Positions 37,480-50,127 of a DNA stretch of 64,000 nucleotides are shown one piece after another. The notes beneath the pieces were generated by a model that had not been told where the DNA came from, did not search any database, and was given only the letters and a program-made list of their open reading frames with translations. Each line of letters begins with the position of its first letter. Within the stretch, counting starts at the first letter, position 1. The stretch comes from Acestrorhynchus altus (taxonomy: Eukaryota > Chordata > Actinopteri > Characiformes > Acestrorhynchidae), in contig CM067505.1 of assembly GCA_034509495.1 (NCBI GenBank), positions 9,077,532 to 9,141,531 of the forward strand, given 5' to 3'. Position numbers and translations under genes: made by a program.

Positions 37480-39860
37480 TTTTTCGCCTCACCCTGCTGG
37501 GAGCTTCAAAACATTCCTCACATTCCATCTCTCCCTATTGGTGCATGTGCATTTTACCTCACTTAAGGTCATCATCACAGCACTCACTGCACTTAAACAT
37601 CAGTGGCTTTCTTCCAGTACAAAAAAACTCCCAAAAACCTAGTTCCATGGGTTCATGTAAGGTGTTTATTCTTGTTTTCATGCCAAGGCCACTTTTTTTT
37701 TAATTAATTTATTCATTTTTTTGTTTTTTTGTTTAACACAACATCTCCATTTTGCAATCAGTTGGATCCAAGTTTTTTTATGTTGAAAGTTACATCAGGA
37801 TTAATTAAAGAATAAGTCCTCTTTGTCTTATTTAAAAAATAAAAATAAAACAAAGTCAATTAATCCATAAACCCATTTCTCTGAATATTAAAACCTTTGG
37901 TTCATAGAACCTTCAGTTGACATTCCTATAACATTTTTTAACATTCTTAATGTTCCAGTTATGACTATTCATTTGTTTTTCTTTTTTTTTTGCCTTTTTC
38001 TAGTGTATGTTAAAAAATCCTTGTTCTATGTTTGTAAAATATTTTATGTCACATATATTAAATATTATGTATCCCTATGACATCAGTGTCAGGACGTACT
38101 TGCAAGATTTAGAATATTTAAAAACAAAACACTAGGAAACAGAGCCAAAGCACACGCTGACATTAACACAGAAAAACACAAAAACTGAAAACTTTTCTGA
38201 AGACTCTAAAACTGTAGGTCTTTGTATCCCAGCTACAGATGACAATCTAATCCCTTTTTTTCCTCATGTTTTTAGACTTTTTCTTTGTCTGGAGTCTTGG
38301 ATGTTCTCTTATGGACTTTATATCATATTGCTTTGCATAAATCGTTTTATATGCAGTTTCAAACCATACAGTATGTGTTGCTATCTGTATGCTCATGCTT
38401 CTTATGATCATAACTAAAATGAAGCATAACTACAGTTTTATTTATGTAAAATCCTGTAACATTACTGCACTACATCAGTCAATATGCTTTTTCACTTCAG
38501 CTGCCACTTCTGTGTCTCTCAGCTTATCCAGAAGTACATGTGTAATGCTTGTTCGTCAAAGTGAGCTCAAAATGCCATTTGTAGCTTTATTGTGAATTAC
38601 AGTTAATTTTGTTTTATGTAGTTGGTTTAGTCTGACTAAATGACCCTCAACCTCAGTTCCAATCACACACATAACTACAAGTACAAGCCTAGGCTGCTGC
38701 ACATTCACCATGATTAACACAAATATAGTGTGCATATTACAATTGGCCTATAGGTACATGTGATTTGATCCAAATGTGCTCTCAAATGTCAATAAAGATA
38801 TATGTTTTAAAAATAAATGTGATGAGTCTGCATCACATATGGTATATTTTTGACTCATAATGATTAACCTTCTCAAAGTATATATGCTAATAGAACAATA
38901 ATGTCATATGAAATCAGCGTTCTTATTCTAAGATGCTGGATAAATATGGGCCAGTGTTTCTCCTGGAAGGCTTAGTTGTAACACTGTGTAACACTAACCC
39001 CCCAGTGTGGAGGCTGTACTTTAGACTGGATAGCGCTCACTGTAAGTTGTTGACATGCTTTACAATGGTGCTATTTTACAGTCAACAAGATGCTCAATAT
39101 GATCATTTCTGTGTTTTAACTTCATGTTAATTTATATGTAGAACAACCTGGGTTTCATTGTCAGCAAGGTTGATGAGGTGTGAGGAAATTTCCATGGTGG
39201 TTCAGAATGGGGTAACTGTTCTATCTTGTATCCATGTTTCACATACAGAAATGGCTGTGGATTACAATTAAACTAAGACATTTGTGAGTTGTTGCATTTT
39301 ATCATTTGATTTATAGATTAATCTGTCTGACAACCAAAACTTCACCCAACTGACAACCAACTTCATTCCTAGAAGGGCTTGTTAGTGAGATGATTATCTG
39401 TATTAGAAGAGGGAAAAGTCTAAAAGGTAAAGACCAAAATTGAGAACCACTGCTTTACAGCACAGTGGCTGTGGCCGATGATGTTCCAGGTCTAATATTC
39501 TCTTTAAGCTGGAGTGTGAAGACAGCATTGCATCTCCACCCCCATTGCCCGGCTGGTCTAATCCCAGCAAGCAGCTCTGAATCTTCCCCTCCCCCTTACA
39601 GTTTCCTCTGCACTGCCCTGCCCTTGCCACAGCTTCCAGCAGCCAGAGCTCTCTGTTCTTCATTTGCTTAAAAGGGGACTGCACCCACCCACTCTTGGCC
39701 ATCAGACTATTGTGTAAGTGCAAATCATTAGGCCTCAGGTGTCTTCCCTTTCTGATTTGGAGCATACCTTTGGGTTGTACTTTTTACATAGTGCACAGAA
39801 CAGAAAACAAAACACATTAGCCTACATGACTTTCTCATTTCATCCACTCCACACACATAA
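37480..39860. other. No gene seen
   Basis: T-rich spacer. A GC-richer block is at 39450-39760. The phrase CTCTCAGCTTATCCAGAA at 38517 recurs at 42221, hinting at two copies of a short unknown repeat. Confidence 0.45.
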
Positions 39861-39866
39861 ACACAT

Positions 39867-39867
<1 letters not shown>

Positions 39868-39904
<37 letters not shown>
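39868..39904. repeat. (AC)n microsatellite
   Basis: About 18 AC units. Confidence 0.95.
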
Positions 39905-39906
<2 letters not shown>

Positions 39907-40794
39907 TTGTGTGGAAAGCTCCCCTCCCCCACGTCTCGAGTTTGCACGCAGCACACTCAGCCACTGGTCCCTGTCCTCATTTTAAAACGTATCTACTGCC
40001 TAATTCGCTCAGTTACATAAGAGACAATTATACAACCAATTCGCTCATCTCCTCAAACTGTGCAGCATCACAAAGGGCACTTCAAGCACATAATGATGTA
40101 GAGAGGGTGACTATATGACAGAGAAAGAGAGAGAGATATATAAAGAGAGAGAGATGTGGGATAATACAGCACAAGATGAGTACAGACAGAACAAGGACAG
40201 GACAGTACACACCAGGAACAGGACAATGATAAATTAATAATGCAGAGGTCATAGCCAATAAGTAACTGAGCACAAAAGACAAATTACACCCAGAATGTAA
40301 CTATAGTCCTTTTGTTTACCTGAATCTGCTTCGGTCTGCAGAAACTACAAAAGAGACAAATAAGTAACAAAGAAAACTAAAGAAAGCAAAGCCAACGGAT
40401 GAACAAATTCAATGTGTCAAAAAGTTATTAGTCCTTTTCTCATACAAAGCTTCTTCTGAAATCAAGAAGAATATTAGCAAAGAGTTTGATGACCCCCTCT
40501 AGGATGGAGCTTGACCCCTTTCTCCAGCTGAACAATTAATTCAGAAACCCCTCCTAAGGGTATAGAAACGTGGGCATGCTAAACCTATGCACTTGGTGTG
40601 GCAAGAATGTTGGGTTATAAAGAAAATTAAGTAAATAAACACTGACATTTTATGCAGTTTAGAATTCCTGGCTGGAAGCATTCATTTAGCCTGGATAAGA
40701 AAGTTCGGGTCATGCTAGTTATGTGAGCTGTGTGGTGCAGCAATAGAGGAAATAGAGTAAATCATCTGAAAGATTAATGTTCATGATAGCCATC

Positions 40795-40839
40795 GTAGGT
40801 TACCAGGGCTGAGCTGAATTGACAGCCCTGGTAAACTAC
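40795..40839. repeat. 17-bp stem hairpin with 11-nt loop
   Basis: GTAGGTTACCAGGGCTG at 40795-40811 pairs with CAGCCCTGGTAAACTAC at 40823-40839 with one mismatch. The loop is AGCTGAATTGA. Confidence 0.9.
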
Positions 40840-41182
40840 CATTAGCACAGTGATCAGCCTGCTCCTGCTCCATGTATATCATCACATGCTGAGATGTGAG
40901 CATTCAGGTAGCCTCCTCCTTTCAGTCAAACAAACACTAGCAAGACTAAAAATCATCTTGGAGACAACCCATCTAGACATTGTTTGATTGATAGAATGTT
41001 GCATGAATGTATTTTAATCTATTGTATTGTATTTTATTTATTGTATATTTAGTACTGGGACAGTAAGAAACATTCTAATAATGTTTTATTATGTTACATG
41101 TTTTAAGAATATTCTTAGAAAACTATATCTGTAAATTTATTGGCTAACCTTCCTGGAACCTTTTAAAAACATTGCTGAACAT

Positions 41183-41513
41183 TGTTATAACTCTAACGAT
41201 TGCGGGACTCACAGAGGTATTTGGAGGCGGAAGTACGTGCTGGGTTGTGTATTTATTGACAAGGTACATAGAAAAGGTACATAAACTATAACAGGACGCA
41301 TAGACAAGTAACCAGGCAAACAAGAAGACCGACAAGGATGAAATGAGACAAGGGACTTATATACACACAAGATAACATTAGACAGGCTGGGACGTGATTA
41401 CAAGAGGGGCAGGGTTACCAATAGGACACAGCTGGGAATAGGCGGAGACAAGACCAAAACAAGACACATGCTGGAAGCATGTGTGAACACAGGAATCAAT
41501 ACATGACAATAAC
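41183..41513 (-). mobile_element. Solo-LTR-like unit
   Basis: About 326 bp is bounded by the direct repeat AACATTG at 41178-41184 and 41511-41517. Read on the - strand it has a TATATAAG box (41356-41363), AATAAA about 100 nt downstream (41252-41257) and a further 65 nt to the end. This is the U3-R-U5 layout of a retrotransposon LTR. The exact terminal bases are ambiguous because the unit edge and the duplication share TG. No internal region lies next to it. Confidence 0.55.
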
Positions 41514-42149
41514 ATTGCTCTGCTAGCTGGGTTTGCCTAAGGTAGGGCATAACAGAATTATCTAATATTATCTAAAGTTAATGCATTCTCTTAAATATTA
41601 ATAGGGACAATTGTTTCCTCATAAAATATTGGTAGACACATGCAGATGTTCACCAGTCTCCAGTCTCAAGTGTAAGTCTCTGTCTTTAGTGAGAAGTTTA
41701 CTTTTAATTTAGTCTTGATATTAACCACAGTCATTCCATTGTGTAAAAGTAATCCCCTATTAAAACATGCCAGGTTTGACACAGCTTCAAATAACAAGCC
41801 TTTTATTACAAAAACAATCATTTTAGTCAGCAGGACAGAACTGCAGCACTATGCACAACACATAGTGTGATTAAAGGAGACACTTTATGAAAAACTTGTC
41901 AGTGCTTGTGCAGATGCATTTTTGGGAATATGAAGTGCCTATCAACCAACAAATTAAACCAAAAAATTAAACATAAAAAATGAAATAAATTGTCAAAGTT
42001 GTTTCAAAAGGGAGACAAGGGTCAAAATTGTCAGGTTGTGGGGCACTGGAAGTGTACCATAGCCGCCAAAAGATTACAGCAGACAGCAGAAAATTTAAAC
42101 AAACTGCATGCTGATTTGAAGAGCTGGAAATGAAAGAATAGAATGGCAG

Positions 42150-42174
42150 ATACAGAGAGAGAGAGAGAGAGAGA
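42150..42174. repeat. (GA)n short microsatellite
   Basis: About 11 GA units. Confidence 0.9.
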
Positions 42175-42835
42175 AAGAGTGATGCTACATGCTACTTCAC
42201 TTTTAATAATAGTTCTATATCTCTCAGCTTATCCAGAATTGCATGTGTCAGATGTGTCCTTCTTGATGAGTGGCTCAATGCAAGAATTCTATTTCTTGAC
42301 TGTAGGAGGGACTGAGGAGCAAGAAGCACCAATTCTCACATAATGCTGCTTTAATGGGTTAATATGAAGTGTCATATTATAAACCTTGAACTAAGTTATG
42401 GAGCCGCTTAAATGGATGAAGGAATAAATGAACAGATCACGCTGGCAGAGGAGGAGAAAAAAAGAAAAGCTGAGTGGCCTCGATGACTCAGCCTTGATTT
42501 TTTTCTGTGTTGGTAACATCACAGTTCTGTGAAAATTCCCAAGGAGAGATCCATATCAGGCTGACTTGGCATGACTCCCTGCAGAATGGAGCGAGGGCTT
42601 TTTGGCCTTGTGTCCTCATATTCACAGGCAACACAGCAGGCCAGAGAAGGAGAGCCACTCATTCTTTCACTTTTTCCCAGTATCTGAGCTCCAGGAAGAA
42701 GACCAGCTGGGATAGAGAGAGACACAGGGAACACAAATGTGATTAGCTTATGGTGAAGGACATTGAAGCAGACATGTTTTCTTGTAAAGAGGTAAAGGCA
42801 GACATACATCAGCACAGAAGTGACAGAGAGAGGGA

Positions 42836-42861
42836 GTGAGAGAGCGAGCGAGTGAGTGAGA

Positions 42862-42909
<48 letters not shown>

Positions 42910-42944
42910 TGAAGGAGAATGAGCCTGGCCTTCTTTGGAAGAAA

Positions 42945-43019
<75 letters not shown>

Positions 43020-43150
43020 TGAGTGAGAGGCAGGGAGGCAGAGAGACATAGAAAGGCCTCTGTTTTTCTAGATTGAATGGGTTAATAAATAAATGCAATG
43101 AGTTTATTGCAGAGAAAGAAAAAGCCAAAAAGCCATCTGGATTTCTTACA

Positions 43151-43205
<55 letters not shown>

Positions 43206-43421
43206 ACAAATGTAATTAACTCATAGTGGAAAACGGTGAAGAAGCCAGGGCTTCTTGCACATGGGAGGGGCAGCTGGAGACCCAATGATGTGTCCAGATG
43301 ACAGGCAGATAGTTCACTGTGTGGAGTGGCTGCTCAAATGTCATCTGTTCTACATAATTAGATAAGAAAAAGAGTGGCCATGGAGGAACAGACTGAACCA
43401 TAAAACACACACACACACAAA

Positions 43422-43458
<37 letters not shown>

Positions 43459-43466
43459 GGGGGGGG
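42836..43466. repeat. Cluster of polypurine microsatellites
   Basis: Four purine-only tracts lie on the same strand: (GA)n at 42850-42907 with GAGT/GAGC units before it, (GAAA)n at 42942-43019, (GA)n at 43154-43203, and (GA)n running into a 19-base G run at 43424-43466. Confidence 0.95.
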
Positions 43467-43469
43467 TCA

Positions 43470-45090
43470 TCATATATGCAGCAATAATTCATGCTGGTTG
43501 CTTTTACGTTAAATGCTAGGTTATGTAGGTTATGAAGGTTTTGCCGCTGTGTGCAATGAGTGTTTGCATCCATTTTGAGACAAACATGTCATTCATCTTC
43601 AGGAAATAGCACAAAACAGTAGCTCCTGGAAACATTGATTTATTTGCACCCTAACTTACATATTCTAGAAAAATCATTATATAAAACAAGAGCCATTTCC
43701 ATACTGAATTTCGTTTATTTTCAGTAAACAAATACAATGTAAACTATATGTTTAGCCTCCATATAAACATATTTTTCACTTAACACATTATTATTAAGCC
43801 ATATTCATAAAGAAGTGTAACAGAGTAGTATATTTTCTCCTAAAATGGCTGCCGATCTTTGTGGTCAAGTTCCTGACCTAGCACACATGCCAATTAATTT
43901 TAAATATTACTATATTTGTATGAATATTGTTTTGGAGATTTAGAGATCTTTAGAGACCTCTCTGGTGAGAACGTGTAATTGTGCCAATTATGTGGAAGAC
44001 TACTTGCAAAACGTGCAGTGTGGTGCAGCCTCCGTTCAGAGGGGAAGAAACTAATGATCACAACCTTACATTCAGTCAATCAGAGTGGAGAATTCAGAGA
44101 GAGTTTAGAATTCGGAATTCATAAAGAGCTCAAAAGTCAAAAGTCAGTAGCAAAGCTGTTTTCATCATCCTCATCTGGTGCAACTGTATCTCCAACATTC
44201 AGATGGCCATATTAAGCTCAGGAACATAACAAAAGTATCCACAATAGTAACCTTTTGTACAGATCATTTTGTTCATTTATGATGAAATACTGTCACAATG
44301 TACATCAAACAAAATTAGCCAGAAAATTAAAAATGGGTAAAAGAGTCTTTGAAGTGAAATGGTGTGGAAATAAACAGTCATATCTTTTGAACAACATAAA
44401 AAGTACTGGCTATAAGAGTACAGCTGGTTACCATGAGTCCAGTAATTCTGTATAAAGCATCGCTCAGGAATCTATTCTGGTGTTTATGTACAGTATGTTA
44501 AATGACAATCAGGATAGCACTTGAAAATGTCTGAAATAATGACCAGCAATGTTTTTTTTTTCTCCAAACAAAAGAGATTAAAACAATGTTAGGAAGTTAA
44601 TTTGATGTACAGGTACTACAATTGTACTATACTACACTGTTACAAACATTACAAACGTTACACGCGTTTTGGGTGGATCTGTCCATTGTCTTTCCCACTC
44701 TTCATTTCCCACTCTTTCATCACTCTTAATTCTCTGTTTCTTTGATTTGACAGTGGATGAATGAGCTGATGAGACTGATTTTACCATTCTGATATATCCA
44801 TGTTTGTAGTAGCTATGTATTGCCTTTTTATATCAGCACCATTAGCACAGTTAAGTATAAGAAGTAAGTATGACATTAATTTTTTTTGTTCTCTTGTTCA
44901 AGCATTTTGAGAGGAACACTTTAGTTTTAGCTTTGGAAACACACTTTGACACAGTTTTGTGTTTAATGCATTTTATAAATCTTTACAAACATAAATAGTA
45001 TCTGTTAAAATGATACTTAAATTCACACCTATTCATGCTTTTCATCCAGCTGTTCATCCAGATCCCAAAAAGGAGGCCAAAATATTGAAC
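43470..45090. other. No gene seen
   Basis: AT-rich spacer with short frames only. Confidence 0.55.
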
Positions 45091-45094
45091 AAAC

Positions 45095-45194
45095 GTGAGT
45101 GAGTGAGTGAGTGAGTGAGTGAGTGAGTGAGTGAGTGAGTGAGTGAGTGAGTGAGTGAGTGAGTGAGTGAGTGAGTGAGTGAGTGAGTGAGTGA
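45095..45194. repeat. (GAGT)n microsatellite
   Basis: 25 essentially perfect tetranucleotide copies over 100 bp. Confidence 0.98.
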
Positions 45195-45409
45195 GATAGA
45201 AACCTGGTTCTTGAGGTGCTTTGCATTCCCTAAAAACATTACTCTAACTGCACAGTAATTGTGTGGTGTGGTTGTCTTAATTATTTAAAGGTTATTTAAA
45301 GTTAAAAAGGTATTAAAAATATTTGATGCTGTTTGTGTTGGAGTAACAGTCTATTGTTTATTATTGCTGTGAGGATTTGATTGCATTCAACATCAAAAGT
45401 ACTGACATC

Positions 45410-45735
45410 AGGATGATTGATGATCACCACTTCATCCCCCACTCCTCAACTCATTTTAAAAGTACCGTCTGGAACACAATCATTCCAGAGAACACAGCTC
45501 CACTGCCCTACATCTCAATGGTGGGCAGGTTTATACCCCTCTAGCACACACCTGGAACAAGGCATGGTGTCAACACATTTATGTTTATCTCCTCTATCTG
45601 TCTATTCTATTGGCAATAATTCTGTACAGGGATAAGACAAGCTGTGTGTATGTTTGCACATCTATGTCAGCAATGGTTGCCACTGAATGCATTCTTTACA
45701 AGGGATGTCCATAAAAATTTGGACATATAGTGTAC
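45410..45735. mobile_element. Tc1-like element end fragment
   Basis: The ordered text CCACTCCTCAACTCATTTTA, TCATTCCAGAGAACACAGCT, CTATTCTATTGGCAATAATT, CTGTACAGGGATAAGACAAG and the terminus TTTGGACATATAGTGTA is the right half of a very common fish Tc1-like element. The left half is missing. Confidence 0.65.
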
Positions 45736-45934
45736 AGTAAAATATGTTCGAGAGAATGGTTGGAATGATGTCAACGAGTACACAGATTCAATTATCCTTT
45801 GTGCTCTATTTTTGCTCACAACCTTTGCGTCATTTTGCAGCGTTGCAAAATCCACCATGACCCACCATAACTCATGATCCCACATTGTTGTTCTTTGATA
45901 CTGAGTGTAACTGTCTGTGTGTCCCTGGTAGCAG

Positions 45935-45936
<2 letters not shown>

Positions 45937-45981
<45 letters not shown>
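45937..45981. repeat. (GT)n microsatellite
   Basis: About 22 GT units. Confidence 0.95.
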
Positions 45982-45983
<2 letters not shown>

Positions 45984-46116
45984 TGTGTGTATGTGTTGTG
46001 TTGTGTCTGATTAACTGGGGTTCTCTGAATCTCATTGCCACTCTTGCTTTTCTTTAATTAAAGGAAATGGCAGGAAGACTGGGGGTAGTGGTGCTGCTGG
46101 TAGTAGTTGTGGTAAC

Positions 46117-46178
<62 letters not shown>
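46117..46178. repeat. Compound (GT)n(GCGT)n microsatellite
   Basis: GT units interrupted by about six GCGT units. Confidence 0.95.
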
Positions 46179-46663
46179 TGTACTACTGAGGCAGTTTAAT
46201 TAAATCAGCCTTGTGGTCTGGGATGAATAAAACTGTCTCATTATGTTTGAGAATGGCTGATAATGCGTCTGGTGAGACAGCGGTATCTACAGTTGAAGCA
46301 CTGCAATAACTATGGACCCTTGAGTGGTCAGCTCTTTTTTCCCCTCCCTCTTTCTCTCTAACTGTTAACTGAGTCATCTCAGCCCCTCAAGTAATCAGCA
46401 GTTCTGTGTCTTATCTCACTCAACTCAGTACCAATATCCATTAGCTGCCATTTTTACAGTTATTCCAGCTGAGAATCGTGTATGATGGTACAAAACTATG
46501 TTGGCAATCCACATAATTCAATCCCACCACCTCTTTCTTTCCCAAGGCTCTATTTTTAAACTGTACACTTTTGATTTGAACAGTTTTGGTTTCATATTGC
46601 CATGTACACAAAATACAAATAAATTACAGTGAAAGATACAAACTGATTGACACTTTTTGCTGA

Positions 46664-46678
46664 GGGGGGGGGGGGGGT
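46664..46678. repeat. Poly-G tract
   Basis: A run of about 14 G, the second long G homopolymer in the window. Confidence 0.9.
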
Positions 46679-46679
46679 T

Positions 46680-47399
46680 GCATAATATTGCAATTTAGTG
46701 AAGAACATTCACTAAAGAACTTTCCATAATATACATATGTCCCAACTTGGTGGGTCGACTTACCTTTTCTTTTTTCTTCCAAATGAATGTGCTCATCGTG
46801 TGACAGCTACATTTTGCTGACAAATATAATTGTCCCCAAATATAATTGTCCCCAATACAGCAGGTATTTTTTACTTATTTTACTTATTTTGCATATTACT
46901 GTATTTTTTTTCTTCTTCCGTTTTCATAATGCAAACAAACTGAACAACGCCTCAGTTAGATCTGGACTGAGATCAAGTCTTTTGCTTGGACCAGATAGAT
47001 TTTGGTCCTTTTGTTCCAGATTGTCCAAGGCACATTTCACACCTGCTAGTTTGGCCATAGGAACATAGGAGGATAGAAGGGACAAGAACCTCCCCCCATC
47101 TTCAATTTGGCTACCCAGTGAAATAATCAATATTATTTTTGAATTAGGATCTGTAATGAAGTACAATACCCTATTTGTGGTGTCATGTTGCAAATGCATT
47201 TGGTAGTGATTAATGAGACATTGTAAATTGCGTACCCTGTTGGTGTTATTTTACATCTGAAGCAAAGAGACAAGATAAAAGTGTCATAATTTTCTTTAGG
47301 AAAAATCAAAGACTTACTGTCATTACTACAGGCACTGGTCAAAGCGCAGCCAGTATAGATAAATCTATACCCCAAAACACAGAAAAACACAAGTCAGGA
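46680..47399. other. No confirmed gene; protein-like frame on - at 46924-47199
   Basis: The 91-codon frame has alternating hydrophobic and charged stretches (RFLSLLSSYVPMAKLAGVKC) and looks more protein-like than most random frames here. No family is recognised and no splice or start context supports a gene. Confidence 0.25.
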
Positions 47400-47520
47400 G
47401 AAAACTAATGGTTAGAGAAGAAGACTTGGGACCAGAAGATTGCCGGTTGGATCCCCTTTACCAAGAGACCAAATCCCCAGTTGTTCTCAGGTGCTGAGGT
47501 GGCTGCCCTCCACTCTGAGT
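47400..47520 (+). repeat. tRNA-derived SINE-like fragment
   Basis: The sequence TAATGGTTAGAGAAGAAGAC resembles a box A region. About 30 nt downstream, GCCGGTTGGATCCCC resembles a box B (GGTTCGAATCC). Spacing and the phrase CTTGGGACCAGAAGATTGCC match fish tRNA-derived SINEs. The remaining body (GTGCTGAGGTGGCTGCCCTC) lasts about 80 nt. It is not a functional tRNA gene. Confidence 0.5.
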
Positions 47521-48342
47521 GCATGTTATAGTGAAAAACAGAAAAATGTCAAGATCTAACAAAAGCTCAAATATACTTTTTTTCTTTTTTTGGCCTAAAT
47601 ATAATTTTGAGCACTTCAATTACTTAAGTGTTTACATAGTGGTGGCAGTTTTGTTCTGAATGTGTGCACATTATTCATACAGTGCAATAATAGCAGAATG
47701 ATGCTTCTTCCAAAATGAATCAAGTAGCTTATAGAAATCTCATTTTCACAAAATATGTTTTGTTTTGTTTTTTAACACAGAGATGTGTGGGTGTGAAGAA
47801 TCTGGTTAAAGTGGTAAAGAACCTTTAGATCAAGTAATGATTCATTCCACAGACAATTATAGGATTTAGGCGTGCTGAGCACCCAATGAGACCAGTGATC
47901 CCCAGTGAAACTCAGGACTGTTTTGGATTTTTCTGGGCATCTGGTCACCCTACTGTGGCCAGTAATTTTGAACCTTTTCACTTGAACCTCGTCTTCTCTC
48001 TGGATAAACAACTGAGTATCCATGGCTGACTGGCTGGCCACACACACAGGTCAAGTTAGTTGGACATCATCTATCTAATGAGGAAAAAACAAAATACCCA
48101 GAACTGAAAGTCACACTGCCGTTTTAAATCACTGATAAAATTTGACAAAAACATTCTGAACACTTTGCAGTATCTGGTTCAACAATGAAAAAAAATGTGA
48201 CATTGATTGGCTGTTTTGTTGAAGGGTGGGGCTTTATTTGTAATTGCAATTTAAGCAGCAAGCTGGTTGGCTCATTTTGTTTAAAGGTGGTACCACTAAA
48301 CAAATGCTCATATGAGGGTAGAAGCCAGAAGACAAGACAATG

Positions 48343-48394
<52 letters not shown>

Positions 48395-49179
48395 CGTTGT
48401 TGTTGTTGTTGTTATTGTTATTGTTGTTGTTGTTATTGTTGTTGTTGTGGTTATGTTTTTGACATTTATCAGAGGATAACCAATAGCAAAAATTCAGAGG
48501 GTCTTTTGACATCTGAAAAGAGCTTGGTTCTTTTATGGAATTCACTGGCCATTAATGGAATGGACTGGCCATTGGGAGAACTGTGAAAAAAATCACTATG
48601 AGTGTTGGCAGTGACAAATTGAATGGATCATCAACAATATCAATGATAAAAACTGAGCCAATCTGTGTAAAAATGCAGGTCAGAATTAAGTTGCCAGTCC
48701 AGCCCTGAGGAAACTAAAAGTGGTTCCTGCTCAAAGAACAATTTGAAGCCATAGTGAGTGTATGGCTAACATGGAACAGTACAGAGCCCAACTACTCCAG
48801 GGATAAAGAGTTAAAGTTCAAGAGAATGAGGTCTGTGATACATATGTTCAGTTTGATGAGATTATGCGGAGGTCTTCTCATTTTACGTTACAGATTGCAC
48901 AGGTGGAATATTACGATTATCGGATTTGATCAGAAAAACAATGTTTAGGTCAGTCCTGAATGTGAATATGGCCTATAGTCTTGAGTGTGGTTACAAAGGA
49001 CACTGTGTCCACTGTGTAGTCCGAGAGTTACTGGAAAAGCGGGTGTTATGATGAGATAGGGTGTGCTGGGTAATCAGACTGAGACAAATTGGGAAGTGAC
49101 CTCTCAATGTACTCCAGTGAACTGCGTCTCACCCACACACTACATGGTGCACAAGGGTGTAAGTGTTTTGGATGGGATT

Positions 49180-49180
<1 letters not shown>
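47520..49180. other. No gene seen apart from a trinucleotide repeat
   Basis: AT-rich spacer around the repeat at 48342-48449. Confidence 0.55.
48342..48449. repeat. (TTA)n(GTT)n microsatellite
   Basis: About 17 TTA units run into mixed GTT/GTTATT units. Confidence 0.97.

Positions 49181-49183
<3 letters not shown>

Positions 49184-49222
<39 letters not shown>
49184..49222. repeat. (GT)n microsatellite
   Basis: About 19 GT units. Confidence 0.95.
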
Positions 49223-49224
<2 letters not shown>

Positions 49225-49962
49225 ATGTGCCTTCACTGCCTCTCTGGAAAACATGGTCGTTCCAGTGGAAATAACACGGCCCTCCCACATCTTGCTGACA
49301 GCCTGAGGCAGTTGTGTTTTTTTGTTTTCAGGGTAGATCTCTGAACACTCCCTCCTCCATGCTGTTCCCATAACCTCAAGCCTACCACACACTGCCATCA
49401 GAGAGTGAATCATGAAGTTAACAATTAATTCTGGTTGCTGCTGAATCATCTGTTGAGAGTCATGCTCACATTCCCAAACAGAAAGACAGAGGAGAGTTAA
49501 CCAGTGTAGGGGTAACATTAGAGAAATGCTGAATGAGTCTCATTTCAAGGTCAGTATCATAGAGCTTAGTGCAAATTGATAGAGATAGCAGGAGCAATGC
49601 TTCCACCTGCAGGTGATATTTAATATGGAGGGAGAAGGCTAAAACAGTGGTTCTCACCTTTCCCCCTCCTAGCTCACCTGCTCATAACTGAGAAATATGA
49701 TGGCTCACAAAGACAACAATACTCAACAATAGAGCAAAAATATTTTAACAGCACATAAAATGTATTGTTTCATTAATATGCTGTTTATGGAAGTTATATT
49801 AATAAACACACCAACAGCTCTTTTTAAGGTGACTCAAACATGTCATAAGGGCCTAAAGTGGTCTGACTGTGTAGGGTGGTCCAGTGATGTGATGGATCAG
49901 ACATCATAACATTAAAAATATCACTGAATGAACTAGTGACCTGAAGTGATGTTCTTAGAGGT

Positions 49963-50051
49963 GGAAAATCCAGGTCCAGAGAGTAAAACTCGGCTACACT
50001 CCGTGAATAAAGTAACAAATCCTGGAGTTTTACTCTGGACCTGGATTTTCC
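49963..50051. mobile_element. Small foldback element (MITE-like)
   Basis: The left arm 49963-49991 (GGAAAATCCAGGTCCAGAGA...) pairs with the right arm 50025-50051 (GAGTTTTACTCTGGACCTGG...) apart from a 2-nt indel. The loop is 33 nt. It lies about 400 nt upstream of the inferred ctps1 start. Confidence 0.75.
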
Positions 50052-50060
50052 ATCCATGTT

Positions 50061-50127
<67 letters not shown>

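Noticed and set aside
42519..43128. 126- and 176-codon frames on the - strand
   Set aside because: They are translations of GA and GAAA arrays (Ser-Leu and Phe-Leu-Ser runs).
47400..47520. Functional tRNA gene
   Set aside because: Only box A-like and box B-like sequences remain. There is no cloverleaf, and the text continues into a SINE body.
48234..48545. Poly-Asn/poly-Tyr frames
   Set aside because: They are translations of the TTA/GTT trinucleotide repeat.
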